DNA of 64,000 nt from NCBI GenBank assembly GCA_022829145.1, contig CM040763.1, forward strand, positions 14,369,141 to 14,433,140. The letters are read 5' to 3'. Position numbers and translations under genes: made by a program. Origin of the DNA: Albula goreensis (lineage: Eukaryota > Chordata > Actinopteri > Albuliformes > Albulidae). The notes below the pieces were generated by a model. It was not told the DNA's origin. It searched no databases and saw only the letters and a list, made by a program, of their open reading frames with translations. Shown one piece after another: positions 13,576 to 27,904 of this stretch (position 1 is the first letter of the stretch; each line of letters opens with the position of its first letter).

Positions 13576-15738
13576 TTTGAGAAACTCTTCAAAATGAATC
13601 ATTTCCTTATGAATTAATTTCACTTGAATGAAAAGGGGGGCTTTATCAATAGGGAAATCAGCAAGCCTTCCTTGCTCATTTTAAGAACATAAGATGTAGG
13701 CAAACAGAAGTTGAGGGCTTTGTGGAAGAGGAAGCTTTGAGCCTGTATTAGCTCAGTATGAGCTTCAGTTTTCACCATACTGGTGAAGGAGACAAGAAGA
13801 AAAATGAAAAGAAAAGAAAAAAGCTACAGAAATACTTTAAAAACACTGCTGGAACATGTTCACAACTTAAGAGTTGAGCTTGGATGTCTCCGGACATATC
13901 AAACCCCGGCTTTAATTAAAACATACCGTAATCTTCAGAGCTTGCGGCTAAAACTTTAATTCACCAATAAAGTCCTGGATTTTTATTAATTATTCTGTGT
14001 TGAACTTAGTGGAGGGAAAGTGATTTACTTTGATCCCCAACTGTGCAAAGATGTCCACCCCCACTCCACCCCCTAAAAACTGCACACAACTCAATAACCA
14101 AAGTTTACCGAGAGCTATCTATTGGTCATAAGTATAGTTCCATGTTCGATGTCAAAATGGTAAAACCATGTGATTTTACAGACACAGCACCAATGGATTT
14201 CTATCCTAGTGGGGTCCAAATCATGATGTTGCAACAAACCAACCCAATCAGGTAAAAATTCCTGTGGTGGAGGCAGGAGGGTTATTCAAACTGTCATTCA
14301 TTAAAATCTAAAATGGAATCAGACCCTTTTCTATTTTTTCCTGAATGGCTCATCAAGTAAAGCAGAGGAATTATAAAATGTCTCCTGCAGTATGAACACT
14401 ACTTCAGATTCCAAATGTCTCCTCTACTTCCTTTTGAGCAAAGACTTGGAGACAAGATTAGGCACAGTTTATCAATACATTCATGAGGTGGCATTGATTT
14501 AGTACATATCAATATATTGTGTAATGGCAATGCTGCTTTTCTCCTGGTTAAAGTCCATACCATTTGCAATTCAATCTCTCAGACAGGAATGTTATATGTT
14601 CGCTGAATGTTCAATATTGCAAATATGGTCCCTTATCAACATGCATGAGAATATTTTAACTGTTGTTAATGAAAGACTTTAAAATAAACTGACAATTTAA
14701 AGCTGTAGCCAAGGTAATTTGACAGCACTGTGACAGTTGGGGCCCTACCTAGGCTGTGATCAAACCTGGTCTTCTAAGGCCCTTGACAAATTCCCTGGAG
14801 GGACACACTGTGCCCCCTTCATATTATTATTGCAGGGGTTCCATCCAATGCCTCTTACCTGCATGTTGTTGGGACACCCAGTTCCAATTTATTCCAAGCT
14901 GAAAATTCTGAAAATATAGCCACTATTCTGAATATTATGCAATGACAGCAGCCTACAAATGCCCATACATTAGCCTACATCCCAGTAATGACTGGCACAG
15001 CGGAACATAGGACACAGGAGCCTACATCTTCCCTCACCCACAATGAACACTTTACTTCCAAATGGCTGATTCTTAATGAAAGTGCTCCAGTGGTCAGGGT
15101 GCTTTGAGTGGCATATGGAGCAGGACTTACAGGGAAGGTACACTTCAAAACAAAGCACAACAGCAGTACCCCCGTGACGATCCAGACAGTCCACCCCTGG
15201 CCAGCCTGTCACGGAGCTCAGTTTGATTAAAGCAGAGCACGCAGCAGCCTCTGAAGTGCTGTCGGACACGCTGCCTGTTCTTCTGCAGCTGTTAAGCAGG
15301 CAGGCAGACTCCTCAGGGCCGATCTGTGACAGTGTGGGGGTTAGAGGTGTGTCTCCCCAGCCTGAGCAGGAGCTAAAGTTACTCCTCCCAGCCAGGTCCT
15401 CCCCAACTGTGCCTCCTGCACTCATCCTTAATGAAACGTGCAAACTGTCTTCCCTCAGCATTCCCTCTTTCCATCCCTGCCTGCCACCCAGGCCTGTCAC
15501 TCACACTCTCGCTCTCCTCCTCCTCAATCTCCCTCTCCATCCATCTCTCAAATAAGCTTTTGATGACAGCTTACTGATGACAGACCTAACAGAATAACTA
15601 TGAAACAAAATGTTCATGAAAAGCACAACACAACCTTCATCTTATGAGTAAAACAAAACAAAAAAATAATTCCATTTACATTAATTTCAGACTCCAAAAC
15701 GAGAACAAATATTAGAGTCCATAGACAGTGCATGCAGC

Positions 15739-15806
15739 TCTCTCCCTCACTCTTTCCCTCTCCTCCTCCACTATCCCCCTCCCTCCCTCCCTCACACTCA
15801 CTGTCT
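15739..15806 (+). repeat. pyrimidine-rich tract
   Basis: About 68 bases almost wholly C and T, with repeated CCCTCC units, ending in CACACTCACTGTCTCACACA. Low complexity. No function visible. Confidence 0.8.
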
Positions 15807-15899
15807 CACACATACTCCGCAGCCACAGGGAGCTCAGGACTCAGTCCCAGCCCAGCCCGCTCATTCACACTGTGCTGAGGGAGTGAAGCGCACGAACAC

Positions 15900-16110
15900 A
15901 ACACGGCCAATTAAAATGGCCTCTTTGTGAAAACGAACATTCTTTATCTTGTTGCTTCTCAATTTATTTTAATGACAAAAACAAAGCTTGCCCTTGCTGC
16001 AATTCCAAAAAACTCCCTCGATTGAACCCGAATGAATACAAGTATTCCCAACGATGAGGTTTAATTATTGAGCGATGATGCTTCTTGGTGCTGTTAATGA
16101 CAGGAGAGGA
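15900..16110. other. candidate conserved non-coding element
   Basis: AT-rich, repeat-free sequence with GGCCAATTAAAATGGCC, TTTAATTATTGAGCGATGATG and GCTGTTAATGACAGG words, which look like homeodomain and TALE-factor sites. Conservation inferred from texture only. Confidence 0.3.
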
Positions 16111-19100
16111 GGCATTGGGGCTGGTGGAAGCCGCAGGCTCGCTGCCAGGCACACTTGCCAGCCCTTCCCACTGTATATGGGCCTACAGGTAACCCCAGGC
16201 AAAACCTGCAGACAGGTCACAAACTAACAACCCAATACCCCAGCACCCAGAGAGGAAAGGAAAATATACATCAGCAAAACTTCTGCCAGCAATTTAGTGA
16301 AGGGAAAAAAAAATGACACACACAAAACTTGAAGTGACCTTTTTTTCCCCCCCTAAATCCAGAGCAGACAGGACCAGTGGTATCGAGCCTTGCGTCTACT
16401 GATGCATACACCAGAGTCAGACTGGTTTCAAGTGGGAGTTTGGACATAGGATTTCCCTTTTAATTTACTGCCCGCCAACACATAAGACACAGAAAGACAC
16501 TCTCAGAAAGAAATGCTCCTTATCTTTCTCTCAATCTCTGACACAACACACACACAAGCTCTCCTAGACACTCAGAGCAAACAGGATACAGAGCAGTAAT
16601 GAGGCAGTAATGAAGCACTGCTGCTCAGTTAGGGGGGCCGGGGGTAGTGTGCAGTTTGCCATTGCTCGGCACAGTGAATGAACTTCACCGCTATTGTTTT
16701 GCACGTCTCCTTTATTTGCTGAGCATTCAGTAAAAGGACCTTGATCAGGACATCAGAGCACACACTGGCAGATCATGGAATTGACACAGCTCCTATAGAG
16801 AAGCACACCACAAAACAAAACCAGACTGTGCCATTTTTAAAATATTTTCTTATTGAGTGATTTGTGAAGTTGTTTCTGCACACTGCAGTCTCTCTTTTAG
16901 GAGATGGGGGGGCGGGAGGGTATATGTTTCCTTATCAACAGAATTCAGTGTTGCTACGGAGACCTTCCAATCTCTATGAAACTGGCTATGGGCCCTAACC
17001 ACTTCAGTCCTAACAAAGCACCCTATCCACCATCCCCACCACACAAATCAGGATGGTCAATAGGGGAAGCTGGTATTGATCGATTCTGTTGACAATAGCA
17101 AAAACTCTTTTTGTGTTCTAGATTTCCTGGATCATACAAGTGATCAGTGTTTTTCTTTTTTGTTTGGCCGTTTCAGCACTGAATTGAGAGACTCGTCTAT
17201 TGTAGAAAATGTCACGGCTTGTCTCAAGGATAAGAGCAACAATTTAGTGCAACACAACAGCGGGAAAAAATGCCAATTCAAAGTTTTGCAGAACGAACCT
17301 ACAATTTTCTGTTAACAAATGGCGAAATTTAAGCACAATTAAGGGGATAAGTGAATGCTGAAGGTCACAGTCCTGAGCCACAGAATACGTTCTAATTGTG
17401 CAGACAGTCTGCATCGCAGTGTTGGTGGTGGTGGACGAGGGTCGTGGCTTTCGTTTAATGGTTGTGCCATTCCCCAAGCCCAAGTGGCCTGCCATTCAGC
17501 GCGAGCTGCTCAGTGCTTCCTGCAGAACGCAGATTAACATCATCAGGACGCACGGCTCCCATGAGGACGAGCCGCTGATCTGAGAACAGCCTCCACGCAT
17601 TTCGCCATGGCCTCTGCTCTGTCTCTCTCCCTCTCCAGTTTTAATGATTAGCAAAGGGAATAGGGGCCAGGGCTTCACTCAGCTCTCTCAAAAGTCCTTT
17701 TCAATCAAGCAAAGGTAGGACTCGCTGCATCGAGGGGTCCGTCTGTTTTAATGAGAACTGACAACAAAAGAAAAACTGAAGAGGGGGAAAGCCGGGAGAC
17801 TGATCTTCAGGGAGGATGAAGGGATGGGCAGAAAGACAGCGCCATTCGCACCAAAATAGGAGTGGGTGAATTATTCCACCGTTCTATTGCAACAGTAGGC
17901 GGGCCATTTCTCTTCAAGACAAAGCAGGAGGTCTCAGCCCCCCCATATGTATCTTTCCGGCCAATAACAAAGGTGTGACAAGGGTCCCCCCTGTGAGTAC
18001 GAGGGCCAGACATTCGCCACCTCCACATCAAATTCAGGGGAAAAAATGAACCTTTTTCTCCACTGGAAAACAATGAAGCCCTCCCCTGGCAGAGGAAGAG
18101 GAGCTGAGTCACTTATACAATGACTGAAGGCAGAAAGCCAGTCTTCCTGGCAGCAAACCAGCTCAAAAAGACACTAGTGGAACCTCTTCCTCTCTCTCTC
18201 TCACTCCACTGATACAGCAGCTCTAATTCACTTTATTATTTTTTTCCTGGAATTTTCATTAATGACCAGCAATTTTCTGTGAGCAGATGTCTAACAGTAA
18301 GGTATATGGTTAACACCTCTTAGCATAATGACAGCCTTATGACTCCATGTCATTACTTGTGATAGAGGGGCTCCTGTGTTATAAAGGTAAACATTTCAAA
18401 GTCATCTTTCAGACAAAATAGAGTCAACCTCTAAAATACAAGAACAACACATATCCTTTAGAATGTACAAGTATAATCAACTGCATTGTTGCTTGTGATA
18501 TGGTCTAATGTGGCGTGTGTATAATACATGCTTTGCGTGTATTAACACTTACTCTACCCACATGAAAAAGCATCAGCTAGTTGTTTTTGGCCAATGAAAA
18601 CACTTCTAAAATGGACACAGCAGTATGAGGTTACACGCCTCAATTTTTCGATGAAGCAGAAAAGATAACAGATGTAAATTCCTAGAAGATGAGTCATTTT
18701 TCCTTGTTCAGACTGTTGTAAATTCTGGGGAGAATTTGACCACAAGTTTGTAAATTTGAAGAGAAACCATATATTTTTTTAAGTACTCTCCAAGTGGACG
18801 CTTACAACCACAATGGTTACAAGTACCTGTACTTTCTGCTTTATTCTTTTCCAAAGCAGTCTGAGTGTTTAGACTCCCTGCCTGACATTATCCTCTTAGA
18901 GCTTCTGCCGTTTGAAGTGGTGTCTTTATGGGCACCTGTTTCCCATTCATATTCCCTCTGCCTCATCTCCCAAGTATTTACCCTTAAATTCAGAACAAAT
19001 GCGCCAGGCGGAGATGACCCGGAACGGCGGGGCATCAAAAGGAGATGGCGGGGAAGTCTCGCTCGATTTGCCTCTTTGGATGGAGGTGTTGTCTGTGCCT

Positions 19101-19695
19101 GGGGCGCGATGATGCTGGGAGTTAGGCACTGTCAGACCGAGATGGCGGCCTGCTTCCTGCCTACTGGAGCAGATGTGCTGGGTCTCACGATCGGATGGGC
19201 AGTCGCCTTGCGGCATAGCACAGGGCCGGCTGTAACAGCCTGAAAAAAGTGTGTTCAGATCACATTTTGGGGCAAAACAATATGGAATTTAAATAGACAC
19301 CCTAGTGTTACTACTGGTAGTAGATTCTGTTTGCAGAGTTTACTCAATTTCTGTGTCAGACATTTTTTTGTATCGAGCACCTGTTTGCTAATGGATATGT
19401 GTGCGTATCCTGTTTCCCATACTGAGGGCTTGGGCCATTAATGCAGAGTGGCTTGTAAAAGCAGGCGGACAGGCAGTGTAAGAGGGCTGGACTCAGCAGG
19501 GATATGAATATGCACTTTGGGTATAATGTGTACACCTGCCCTGGAGAGGGCCCTGTGAGTGGTGAAGGATGGCATCTCCATTTCTCACAGAGACAGAGGC
19601 CTGGAGCGCTCTCTCCTCCTTTTAATAGAGGATTGCTATAAATACCCTGCTACCCAATCTACACCGCACACACGCCCTCCATCAAATCTCATGAG

Positions 19696-19731
19696 CGTGC
19701 ACGCACACACACACACCCACATATATATGTT
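19696..19731 (+). repeat. CA/TA dinucleotide run
   Basis: Alternating GC and CA units (GCACGCACACACACACAC) followed by ATATATAT. A short compound microsatellite. Confidence 0.75.
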
Positions 19732-20882
19732 TGAGCTGCGATGTGCCTATACTTTAACACACAAGTGGACACACGCACCATCACGTCCATACACAACACC
19801 CTTTCACTTACAGATATACTACACACTGGTTTGAAACCGGCTTGATTATGTCTAAGCACACACAGGTCTGTTTAACGGTGCTCAGGGGGTGTGGTACTGG
19901 GTCCCTTGCCACAGCGCTCACCCCAAGACCTAATTTTCTAATCCTCACTGCAAATATCACCGTCACACCCGCAACAGTAATTAGGCGCTGTTTGTCTGCC
20001 GTCTCCTGTTGTGTTGTTCAACTTTTAATGAGCGGGTAATCTGGGGGGGGAAAACCAAGAGAAACCCTGTTTACCCAACAAGCAGCTCAGATGACTAAAG
20101 ACGTGACTGTAACTGCTGGCGCCCTTTCAGTGTGCTTTGTGCGCCCAGCAGGAGTAAAGAGGCGGGTTTGTGGCTTTCGCCATAGCCTAAACAAACAGAG
20201 CTGGGGGGAGCGGCATCCCACCACAGCGGTGCCAATGCACACCCACGTCCGGCTGAGGGACGGGGTCATACGTCCCCCTATAATCACAGGGAGAGGGGGA
20301 GATAGGGAGAGAGCAAGAGCCAGCCATTCCCGACCCCAGGCTGATTTTACAGTGAGTGTGCTATGTGCTACCTCTACATAAGCCTCCATGAGAGCGTGGC
20401 GCTCAAGGAATCAAACCGCCGTCTCCCCGCTTTCCCCACCTCCCTACAGATCTCATTCTGTGCCCAAGCATGTCTAGGGTTCGAGGGTTCCAATCTTAGG
20501 TGGGTCATGGATGTTGCACCTTCTGCATCTCCACTGGCAGAAATGTTCTGCAAAATCAGGACTAAGTTCACTGCTGTACTTTCTATTAGCTACTGTGTTG
20601 TGCCCCTCCACCAGTAATCCAGCAGTAGAAGCGTATTATAGGAGGTAGCCCAACTGTAGGTGAGGCAGTTCTGGAGTGAAGCTTCCGCTTGGCAAACAAT
20701 GGGATGTGAGCAGCTCTGAATGCACTTTGCCCCGCCATTAAACCAAAAACACTAAATACATCTCACCATTAGAGCCTTCAAAGGCCGACATCATGCAAGA
20801 TAAAGCCCTGCTTTGGCTTCAGTAGGGTGTGTCGTCTTCTCTAAATCCCTAACGGTTAACAGGCCACTTCTCATTCATTAGT

Positions 20883-20896
20883 CCCCCCCCCCCCCC
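20883..20896 (+). repeat. poly-C run
   Basis: An uninterrupted run of C followed by an ACCCCACAC stretch. Homopolymer length in an assembly can be unreliable. Confidence 0.8.
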
Positions 20897-21479
20897 ACCC
20901 CACACTTGTATCCCCGAATTGAAAACGCTAAGGATGCCATTATTCAGGGAGCAGAAATGAACTCCACAGTATTTCAAACAAAATGCGGCACCCATCTAAC
21001 CACAAATGGCAGTGGGCTTAAAATTCCTCAGCAGCACTATGGAAACAATGTAACAAAGGACACCTTTTCAATACCATCTCACTGTATCTGGGTCAAACGT
21101 TCATGACACTGGACCTTTTTTCAGTGGCTTATCTGACAAGATCATATAAAGAGAGAGTAAAGGGCGTGAAAGTTAGGAACGAGAGCTCAAGGCTACATTA
21201 GTCAAAACCCTTTGATGATAATAAGGCACTTCAGATCTTTAACTGAAGCCACCTGCACAGGAATACCAGTTCTTTCAGTCAGTAGCCACCCTGCCAAATC
21301 AAAGTTCTTCCAACAAGTCGGATATCCGCCCAGCTTCTTTAAAGGATCAGGTAGCAACAGGATTGGAAATAAGTAGACAAGATCATCTTTGCGAAATTTA
21401 CCCCACGCCCAAGCATCACCAACTGCTTGTCCTAGTTTTCATTTGAACCATGTCTGTGAAGAACAAGTGTGATAACTAA

Positions 21480-21745
21480 TCTTCATGAAAAAAGGTCCCC
21501 CGCTGAAGTTAAAGCATTAATGAAATCAAATTGAAGATGCTTGCCAAACAATTATTAAAGCTAACGATTGCTTAACGGTGTTCAGGCCTGGCTCTGGCTG
21601 GCTTTGAAGATTCTCGGGCACAATTAATGTTTCCATTAATCACGGCGGATCTGCAGCCTGCCGAGGGAGGGTTGCAGCATCCTGATGCAGGATTGATTGC
21701 CGCACTCACAGTTGTCATAACAACCTCGGTATTGTGGAGGCTGCA
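21480..21745. other. candidate conserved non-coding element next to a TG microsatellite
   Basis: Repeat-free sequence with many homeodomain-like words (GCATTAATGAAATC, CAATTATTAAAGC, CACAATTAATG, CCATTAATCACGG) ending in GATTGATTGCCGCACTCAC and GTTGTCATAACAACC, an inverted GTTGTnAtnACAAC word of RFX half-site type. Among all blocks here it has the strongest enhancer look. No alignment was possible. Confidence 0.35.
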
Positions 21746-21752
21746 TGCGCTG

Positions 21753-21755
<3 letters not shown>

Positions 21756-21800
<45 letters not shown>
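21756..21800 (+). repeat. (TG)n microsatellite, about 22 units
   Basis: An uninterrupted TG run, followed by AAGAGAGAGGG. The longest dinucleotide repeat in the window, likely polymorphic. Confidence 0.95.
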
Positions 21801-21809
<9 letters not shown>

Positions 21810-22191
21810 GGAAGTTGGATGACAAACAGCAGCACAATCTTATACATGCTGCACGCTCACAGAAACAAGGTCGACATCAAGAGAAAGAGAGACAAATGGA
21901 AAATAAAGCAAGGTGGGGTTCAGTGTCAGAGTACTGGCATCTGCCAAGGCTGGCCTTGATTTTCTCCAACTGACAGAAAAACATCCCGCAAAGGTAAAAC
22001 ATCAGCTGATATACCGGTTCAAATGTGCTTATCACTGAAAACACAAAGCAGGCCCTGGTAACAGGGATGGAACTCTTGTGAGGGAAACAGAAAGGGTAAC
22101 TGCATGGTTGGAATTAGCAGTGCAGGATCTGTAGGCTCAGAAACAGCCAGCCTCCATTACTCATGTTCTATGTACAGCAGTTAAACAAGTC

Positions 22192-22205
22192 CTGCCCCCT
22201 AGTGT
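22192..22205 (-). promoter_or_regulatory. CTCF-like site
   Basis: The minus strand reads ACACTAGGGGGCAG, one mismatch from the core CCASYAGRKGGCRS. Motif match only. Confidence 0.4.
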
Positions 22206-25200
22206 TTGTACAATGACACTGCACTTCATTGCAACTGCCAAATTACATGAGGACTATGTGAAGAGGGTACTTTCATATCTTTAAAAGACAGAGCCACTCA
22301 AGAAAAAGTGGCTGTAGGCTGTTATTCTCCTCCCAATTTGATCACAAGCAATTAAACTGCATTTACTGCAAACAGTAAAGAGAATTATAACAAAGTTGAA
22401 TCATACAGAGCACTGAAGTACTGCAGCAGACTTGTCAATGTTGCAACAAGAGTGCCACTCTTCTACCAGCGGACACTACCTACGCTAACTCAAACCCAAC
22501 ACAAAAACCAGCCCCAAGCACACTGTGTTTACAGTACTGCATTTAAAGTTTTCAGCAATTCATTTTAATCTGCAGAAATATCCATACAGCATGCCTACCA
22601 TGAATGCATTTCCTTGATACAATATTTAACAAATAGAATTCCTAGCATGTCATATGTAAATTCTCAATACTGTGAACAGCTTTAGTAATCGTACTTAGAG
22701 GAAAAACACACACAGTAAATCTTTTCTGGGATTAAAGAGGATTAAGAAGTCGCCTTTGTGTGTAATGCATTTCACTGGGAAAATCGTTTCTACCACTAAT
22801 ACAAAAATATTCCACATTTAATTATTTGTGTATTTCTGCGTACGAAAGAAAACCAGACATGGTCTTACCTGGGGTGGAGAGATTCACCGATGGGCAGCAC
22901 ATGGAAAAGAAATAATGACTTTTTTAGTTATGTGCATACTACACATCAGAAATATTGACAACACACTGAATCCGTCATTCAACGCAAACATGATAACTTT
23001 TAGATTGGCAATATTTGTATAACTACTGTGTTGACTACTTGTATTCATTTGTTCATAATCTCAGAAAAAGGGCTTACAAAAGGCTAATTTCTGGAACATG
23101 ATGGTGAAGGGCTCATTTCTCCCACAGATGTTACATCTAACAGTTCAATTTAGCGTACATGCAGATTTCTGTGTTCTGGCAACTAACGGCAGAAGCTGAC
23201 CCTTCATTAAACCTTTAACGCAGTGAGTAAATAATTGCTCTGATGCAATCAGTCTGAGTTGCATTGAGTTAAAGATATTTATTGGTCTAGGGTGATGGGT
23301 AATAAAACCATTTCTCTGCATCATGCCCTGAGGTGTAAGCATGTGAGTGTATGCAAGTGTGTGCTGGCATATTTGTGTACTGGCGCTCACGGAGAGAAGG
23401 GGCCCAATTAAAGCCGTGGACATGAACAGCAGGAGGGTGCCCGTCCTGCCCTGGGGCCGACTCACAGCTATTACAATGTGGGAGAGGAAACTGTCACTTC
23501 CCTCCGCCTCTCCCTCCACTTGCCAAAATCCTCTGGCTCTCCGGTCGGCTCCAGCGCTAACCCATCTCCTTTGGAGGCAGGCAGGGCTTACTATTCCACA
23601 GCCGTACCTCAGATTCTGCACGCCACCTCGGACCGATACTGCTGTGCCGGAAAGGGAAGAACTTCTGGTGTGATAACGATGGGTGTAAAATGGGCTTGTT
23701 GTAATGAGCAATGCAGGGAAAGGGACCCTTTTAATGGGGATCAAAGGGCTGTTCAGGCCCAACTCCGAGCCACCACTGTGACCAATTCTTATGCATGAGC
23801 TATGATTTCACTGGAAGGGGGGGACTTTTTCACTTTTCAGAATGATTGAGGAGACACGATGGAAAGCAACCAGGAAGAGCAGGAGTTTAGTTACCCGGGG
23901 CTGAACTGCTTTACATAACAGCGGAATCGAATTTTTCAAACCGTGTTTCCCTGTGTGAGTTTAGGTAAGGACGCGAGCCGCTGTACGGTTCAAGAGGAAA
24001 GAGGAGTGTACGCTGACAGACAGAGCAGTCCACAAACTAGGAGCTGAGCATCACTTCTGATGTCCAGATGTGGTGTGCTATAATAAAGTATTCGGCTCTG
24101 AAACATGACTGTCCATCTTTCAGCAAAACTTTTACTATACACAAAATGAAGACATGCTCAAGACACATTTCAGTGTGACAAGCTAAACAATAAGGCAGGC
24201 AGATTTAAGGACATTCTCTGAAAATATGAAACCTCTAAATGGCCCTTAGTAAAAAATGGCACAGGTCCTCTGAGATGCCCCGGCCCCCTTCCCCTCCATT
24301 ACAGCCACAGTCCCTGTTCAGAGATGAGCAAAAGCAAGATCTCTGCCAGATTGCTTCATCATAGAAAACACCCTGTCACTCTGCGATGGCTGTTGTCTCT
24401 GGCTGTGGCTATATATTCAAGGTGAGCATGGGTGGAAACACAACCGTGATCAGATTCACCAAACCGACACGCGCACAGGCAGGTGGTCAACAAAGCCGCT
24501 TCCACTCAGACTGACAGTGGTGTTCTCACTATGAAAGCAGCGGTTTCCACCCTGCCCCACCGAGCAGTGGAAACGGCTGCTTGTGAAGTGCACAACAGAG
24601 CCGCGCAAAGCCTCTTCCTGCAAATTCAATTAGATAGACTCTAACCCTTATGCTCCAAGGACACGCCAGAAAAGCCTTCCATTTGGAACACAAGCGGCAG
24701 TATGTGTGACTGTGTAAGGCTGCCTCCATTACGCTAGAGTGAAGCGGCTCTCTCATCAGTCAGTCACTGATGTTGGAGAGATTCATTTGCATGCGTTATT
24801 GCCCACTCAATAGTTGCTTCACAAACACTTTAATGATGAAAATACAGTGCCTGCCCTTTGGGCATCTCCAAAGATATGATGGGGGTTCAGGATGTCATCC
24901 AACCTGACCCAGCTCCCCTACAGCTCCACATGCAGTACCACTATATCAATATCAATAAAACACAACATCAATATAATCTGCAATACAAATATCAATTACA
25001 AGGATTACACAAGAATGTCAAGGATTTATAAACAAAAAACAGGGAAGCACTCAAGCATGTTACTGCACAATGACAAACAGGCAGACGCACAAGACAGCAG
25101 GTACTGTGGGGGGGTTTAAGGAAGAGACAAACACTCTCCAACTGCCAGCCAGACTCTTACATCTCATATACTGCCTTGTATAGGCCGCTGACTTGATAAT

Positions 25201-25860
25201 GTCCATTTATACGACAATCATCACTTTAAACACATTTGTAGTCGAAACCCCACCAGCTCTGGTTTACTTGGGCATACTAGGCTTATTTTAAAGTTCTATT
25301 GACAAAGTTAAAAACACAGTGGTTATTGTAAAAGAATTTTTGAGTGCAGACTAAAAGATACTGTCCAAAGCCACACAATCACACATTCTGCATTCTAAAC
25401 GTAACGGACAAAAGGCTAGCCAGTGCACTCAGTACCAGTCACCTCCAGTCTCTTTAAGTGGCCCTCCGAAAGCACTATAAAGGAGGTTTAAAAAGGCACA
25501 CTGAGCCTCTGCCCTTTAATAACATACTGGTGCAGAGGACAGACACTTAACCTGCATTAGTCTGACTGCTCTCCTGCCACAGGCACCTTTACTAGACCGC
25601 CTCTACTGAATCCCCGATTCCGTAATGTTGTACTGTTGAGTGTGTGGGTAAGGTGTGGGGGTTGTGCTTGGATGGGTGTGCGAGCGCGGCTCAGGGCTCG
25701 TCTGAAAGTATATCCTCCACGGACGATGGGCGCGGTGGGCATGGATGGGTGGGGGGTTGCCGGGGAGGGCCGTGTGGACGCTGCAGCCCAGTGGATGAAA
25801 TGATTAACTGTTCTCCTGGGCACGGCGCGGATCTCAGCGGCACTCGCTGGCGTACCGACG

Positions 25861-25990
25861 GCTAATGAATCTAATTTATTAATTACTGAGAAGACGGAAC
25901 ATTCATATTTAAAGGTGCCATTCCTTCTCTGGGCTGAAAATTTATGGCTGTGCTTAATTAGTGGTCTGCTTCCACCGGCCAGACAGGGTG
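25861..25990. other. candidate conserved non-coding element
   Basis: An AT-rich block with TAATGAATCTAATTTATTAATTACTG, written here only as a run of TAAT cores, then GCTGAAAATTTATGG and GCTTAATTAGTGG. Typical homeodomain-rich enhancer texture. Conservation not tested. Confidence 0.3.
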
Positions 25991-27904
25991 ATACTGGCAG
26001 GCAGCTCAACACCAAAGGCCAACTACTGAACAGACTAAACTCACCAGCACCAAAAATGGTTAGTCCATTTAAGTTAGAATACAAAAAAAAAACTACATCA
26101 GTAGAATTACAACAGCAGTAAAGTAGATGAAAAGGGAAAAACATTATACAAAAACTATTTAAATAATAAAATATACATTCAATAGAATATTCAATTCCTT
26201 ACTTATTTCACTGCTGAAAGCATACTTATTTCAGTGAAGGAAGAAAAAGCACCCCCCTGTTGTTAAAACACATCCGCTACAACAGAGAGAATTACAGCAG
26301 AGAATTCATACTTATTCATAGCTTTCTGACACAGGGGTGTGTTTGTGGTGAGCGCTTCACAAACGCATTGGGTAATGACTTCTCCATGTGAACACAAGCC
26401 GCTCCTTGCATGTCACGGTCTTTTTTCCATGCATAACTGTGCCTGAATCCATCCGTTCTGACGGGGAAGTTTCCCCGACTCCCATAAGAATTTTTTTCCG
26501 GCCTTTGCGGTGCCTGGGGGGGTGGGAGGCTCCGGGCACTTTTGAACTGGTGTGTGAGGGTCACAGCCCTTCTGACACGGAGCAGAGTATTGGCTGTCAG
26601 ACAGGGGCATGTTCGGGCAGCCATGCTTCTCACAGGCCCATAATGCATCACAATGCGTGTGGCAAATAATACGAGCATCCTCAGCCACTCTTACCTGCTT
26701 AGGAAGGTGGCTCAGGTGTGGTATCTGTCATAACAGCACTGAGCATTTTATATGCCCCCACCTATGCATCGCCATGCAAAAGTGAGATTTCCCATGCATG
26801 GCTGCCCCTGGATGTTCAGAGTACAGAGTATCCTTGCTGAAACCTCCAAAAATAGACCACATCAAGGATTAACCTTTATTCATTACTGTGCACTCATTAT
26901 TGTTGTCCTAGCAACTAATGCTCAACATTCTTAGCATACTTATATATCTGTAGATGTTACAACAATATAACAAAAACAATACAGGCTTGAAGTTCTTTAC
27001 AGTGTTTACAGGATGCTGATTTAACAAGGTAAGGTTTTACTACACACAGGCTATACATTACACATAAGACTACCTTTTTATTCAAAAAGTATTGATCCAT
27101 GGGTTTTTAGAGTGCCTTAATCAAACATCAAAGAGCTGTTTACTGCAATCTTGCAGAACATATTGCTTCATAAACACAGAGGAGAGGTGACAGAAACTGG
27201 GCTTCATTTCCTAATGCATTATGGCTTCATTCAGTTAGGCTGGTTTGTAGGTTTTCTTATTGCATTGTATTTTTCATATTGCATTTTGTTATCTGGGGGC
27301 CGGTGCAGAATCTACAGTCCCTCTTGCTTACAGCATTGACCAGCATTATGTCACACAATCTGACAGGAGTGACTGACTGCTTTCCACAGTTTCAATTCTC
27401 TGAAGTTAGATTAAGAATAATGGCTGCAGGAAAAAAAAAAACAATTGGATCGAACAGAGTGGTGAAGCAGACGCGCCCTTTGACTTTGTGAGAGAGCCAA
27501 TAGGGACCAAGCGCAGGCAGAACCAGAGGAATTAAGAGATGCTCACCAATTAACTCGCATTCGCCACTCTCCTTTGGAAATGTCTCCGCTGTGAGGGGAT
27601 ACCAAAGGTCTGGTCATGCTCGGAGGATAGTTAGCATTCTAAAGGCGGACTGTGGAGCTCATTATGTGCTAGCCGTCTTTTAGCTCAGGCTTCTCCTGCA
27701 GAGCTCTCGCTGCAGGTGTACTGCAGACGAGCAGCCTTTAGATCAGAGTGGGGAAGGAGGGTTGTATCAGTTTCTGGACTTCCTGCCACCTTCAGCTCTT
27801 AATTATTTAATAATCCCCAATCATTTTATGTGATTTGACAGTACAGCTACATTTCTTGACGGCACTGACTGCACTTGAGTCTACACACAAAACATTTCAC
27901 AGTG

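Larger units (their letters stand above)
11831..21755. other. intron, no gene recognised
   Basis: It contains CNE-like blocks (12490-12680, 15900-16110, 21480-21745), an inverted-repeat element (13445-13575), a pyrimidine-rich tract (15739-15806), a short CA/TA run (19700-19730) and a C run (20883-20896). Open frames of up to 176 codons occur (14970-15500 minus, 18794-19243 plus) but resemble no known family and lack exon boundaries. Confidence 0.4.

Noticed and set aside
14970..15500. Minus-strand open frame of 176 codons
   Set aside because: Overlapped by an open plus-strand frame of 110 codons and a pyrimidine-rich region; no family resemblance.
20470..20500. GGTTCGAGGGTTCC as a possible tRNA T-arm
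   Set aside because: No matching D-arm, anticodon stem or acceptor pairing around it.
23145..23762. Minus-strand open frame of 205 codons
   Set aside because: Plus-strand frames over the same DNA are open too, and the product has no domain-like features; likely stop-poor non-coding sequence.
26660..26700. Minus-strand GAGTGGCTGAGGATG word resembling the EWLKMF codons before the FBXW7 F-box
   Set aside because: The reading frame gives MAEDARIICH-type sequence and the neighbouring residues do not match FBXW7.
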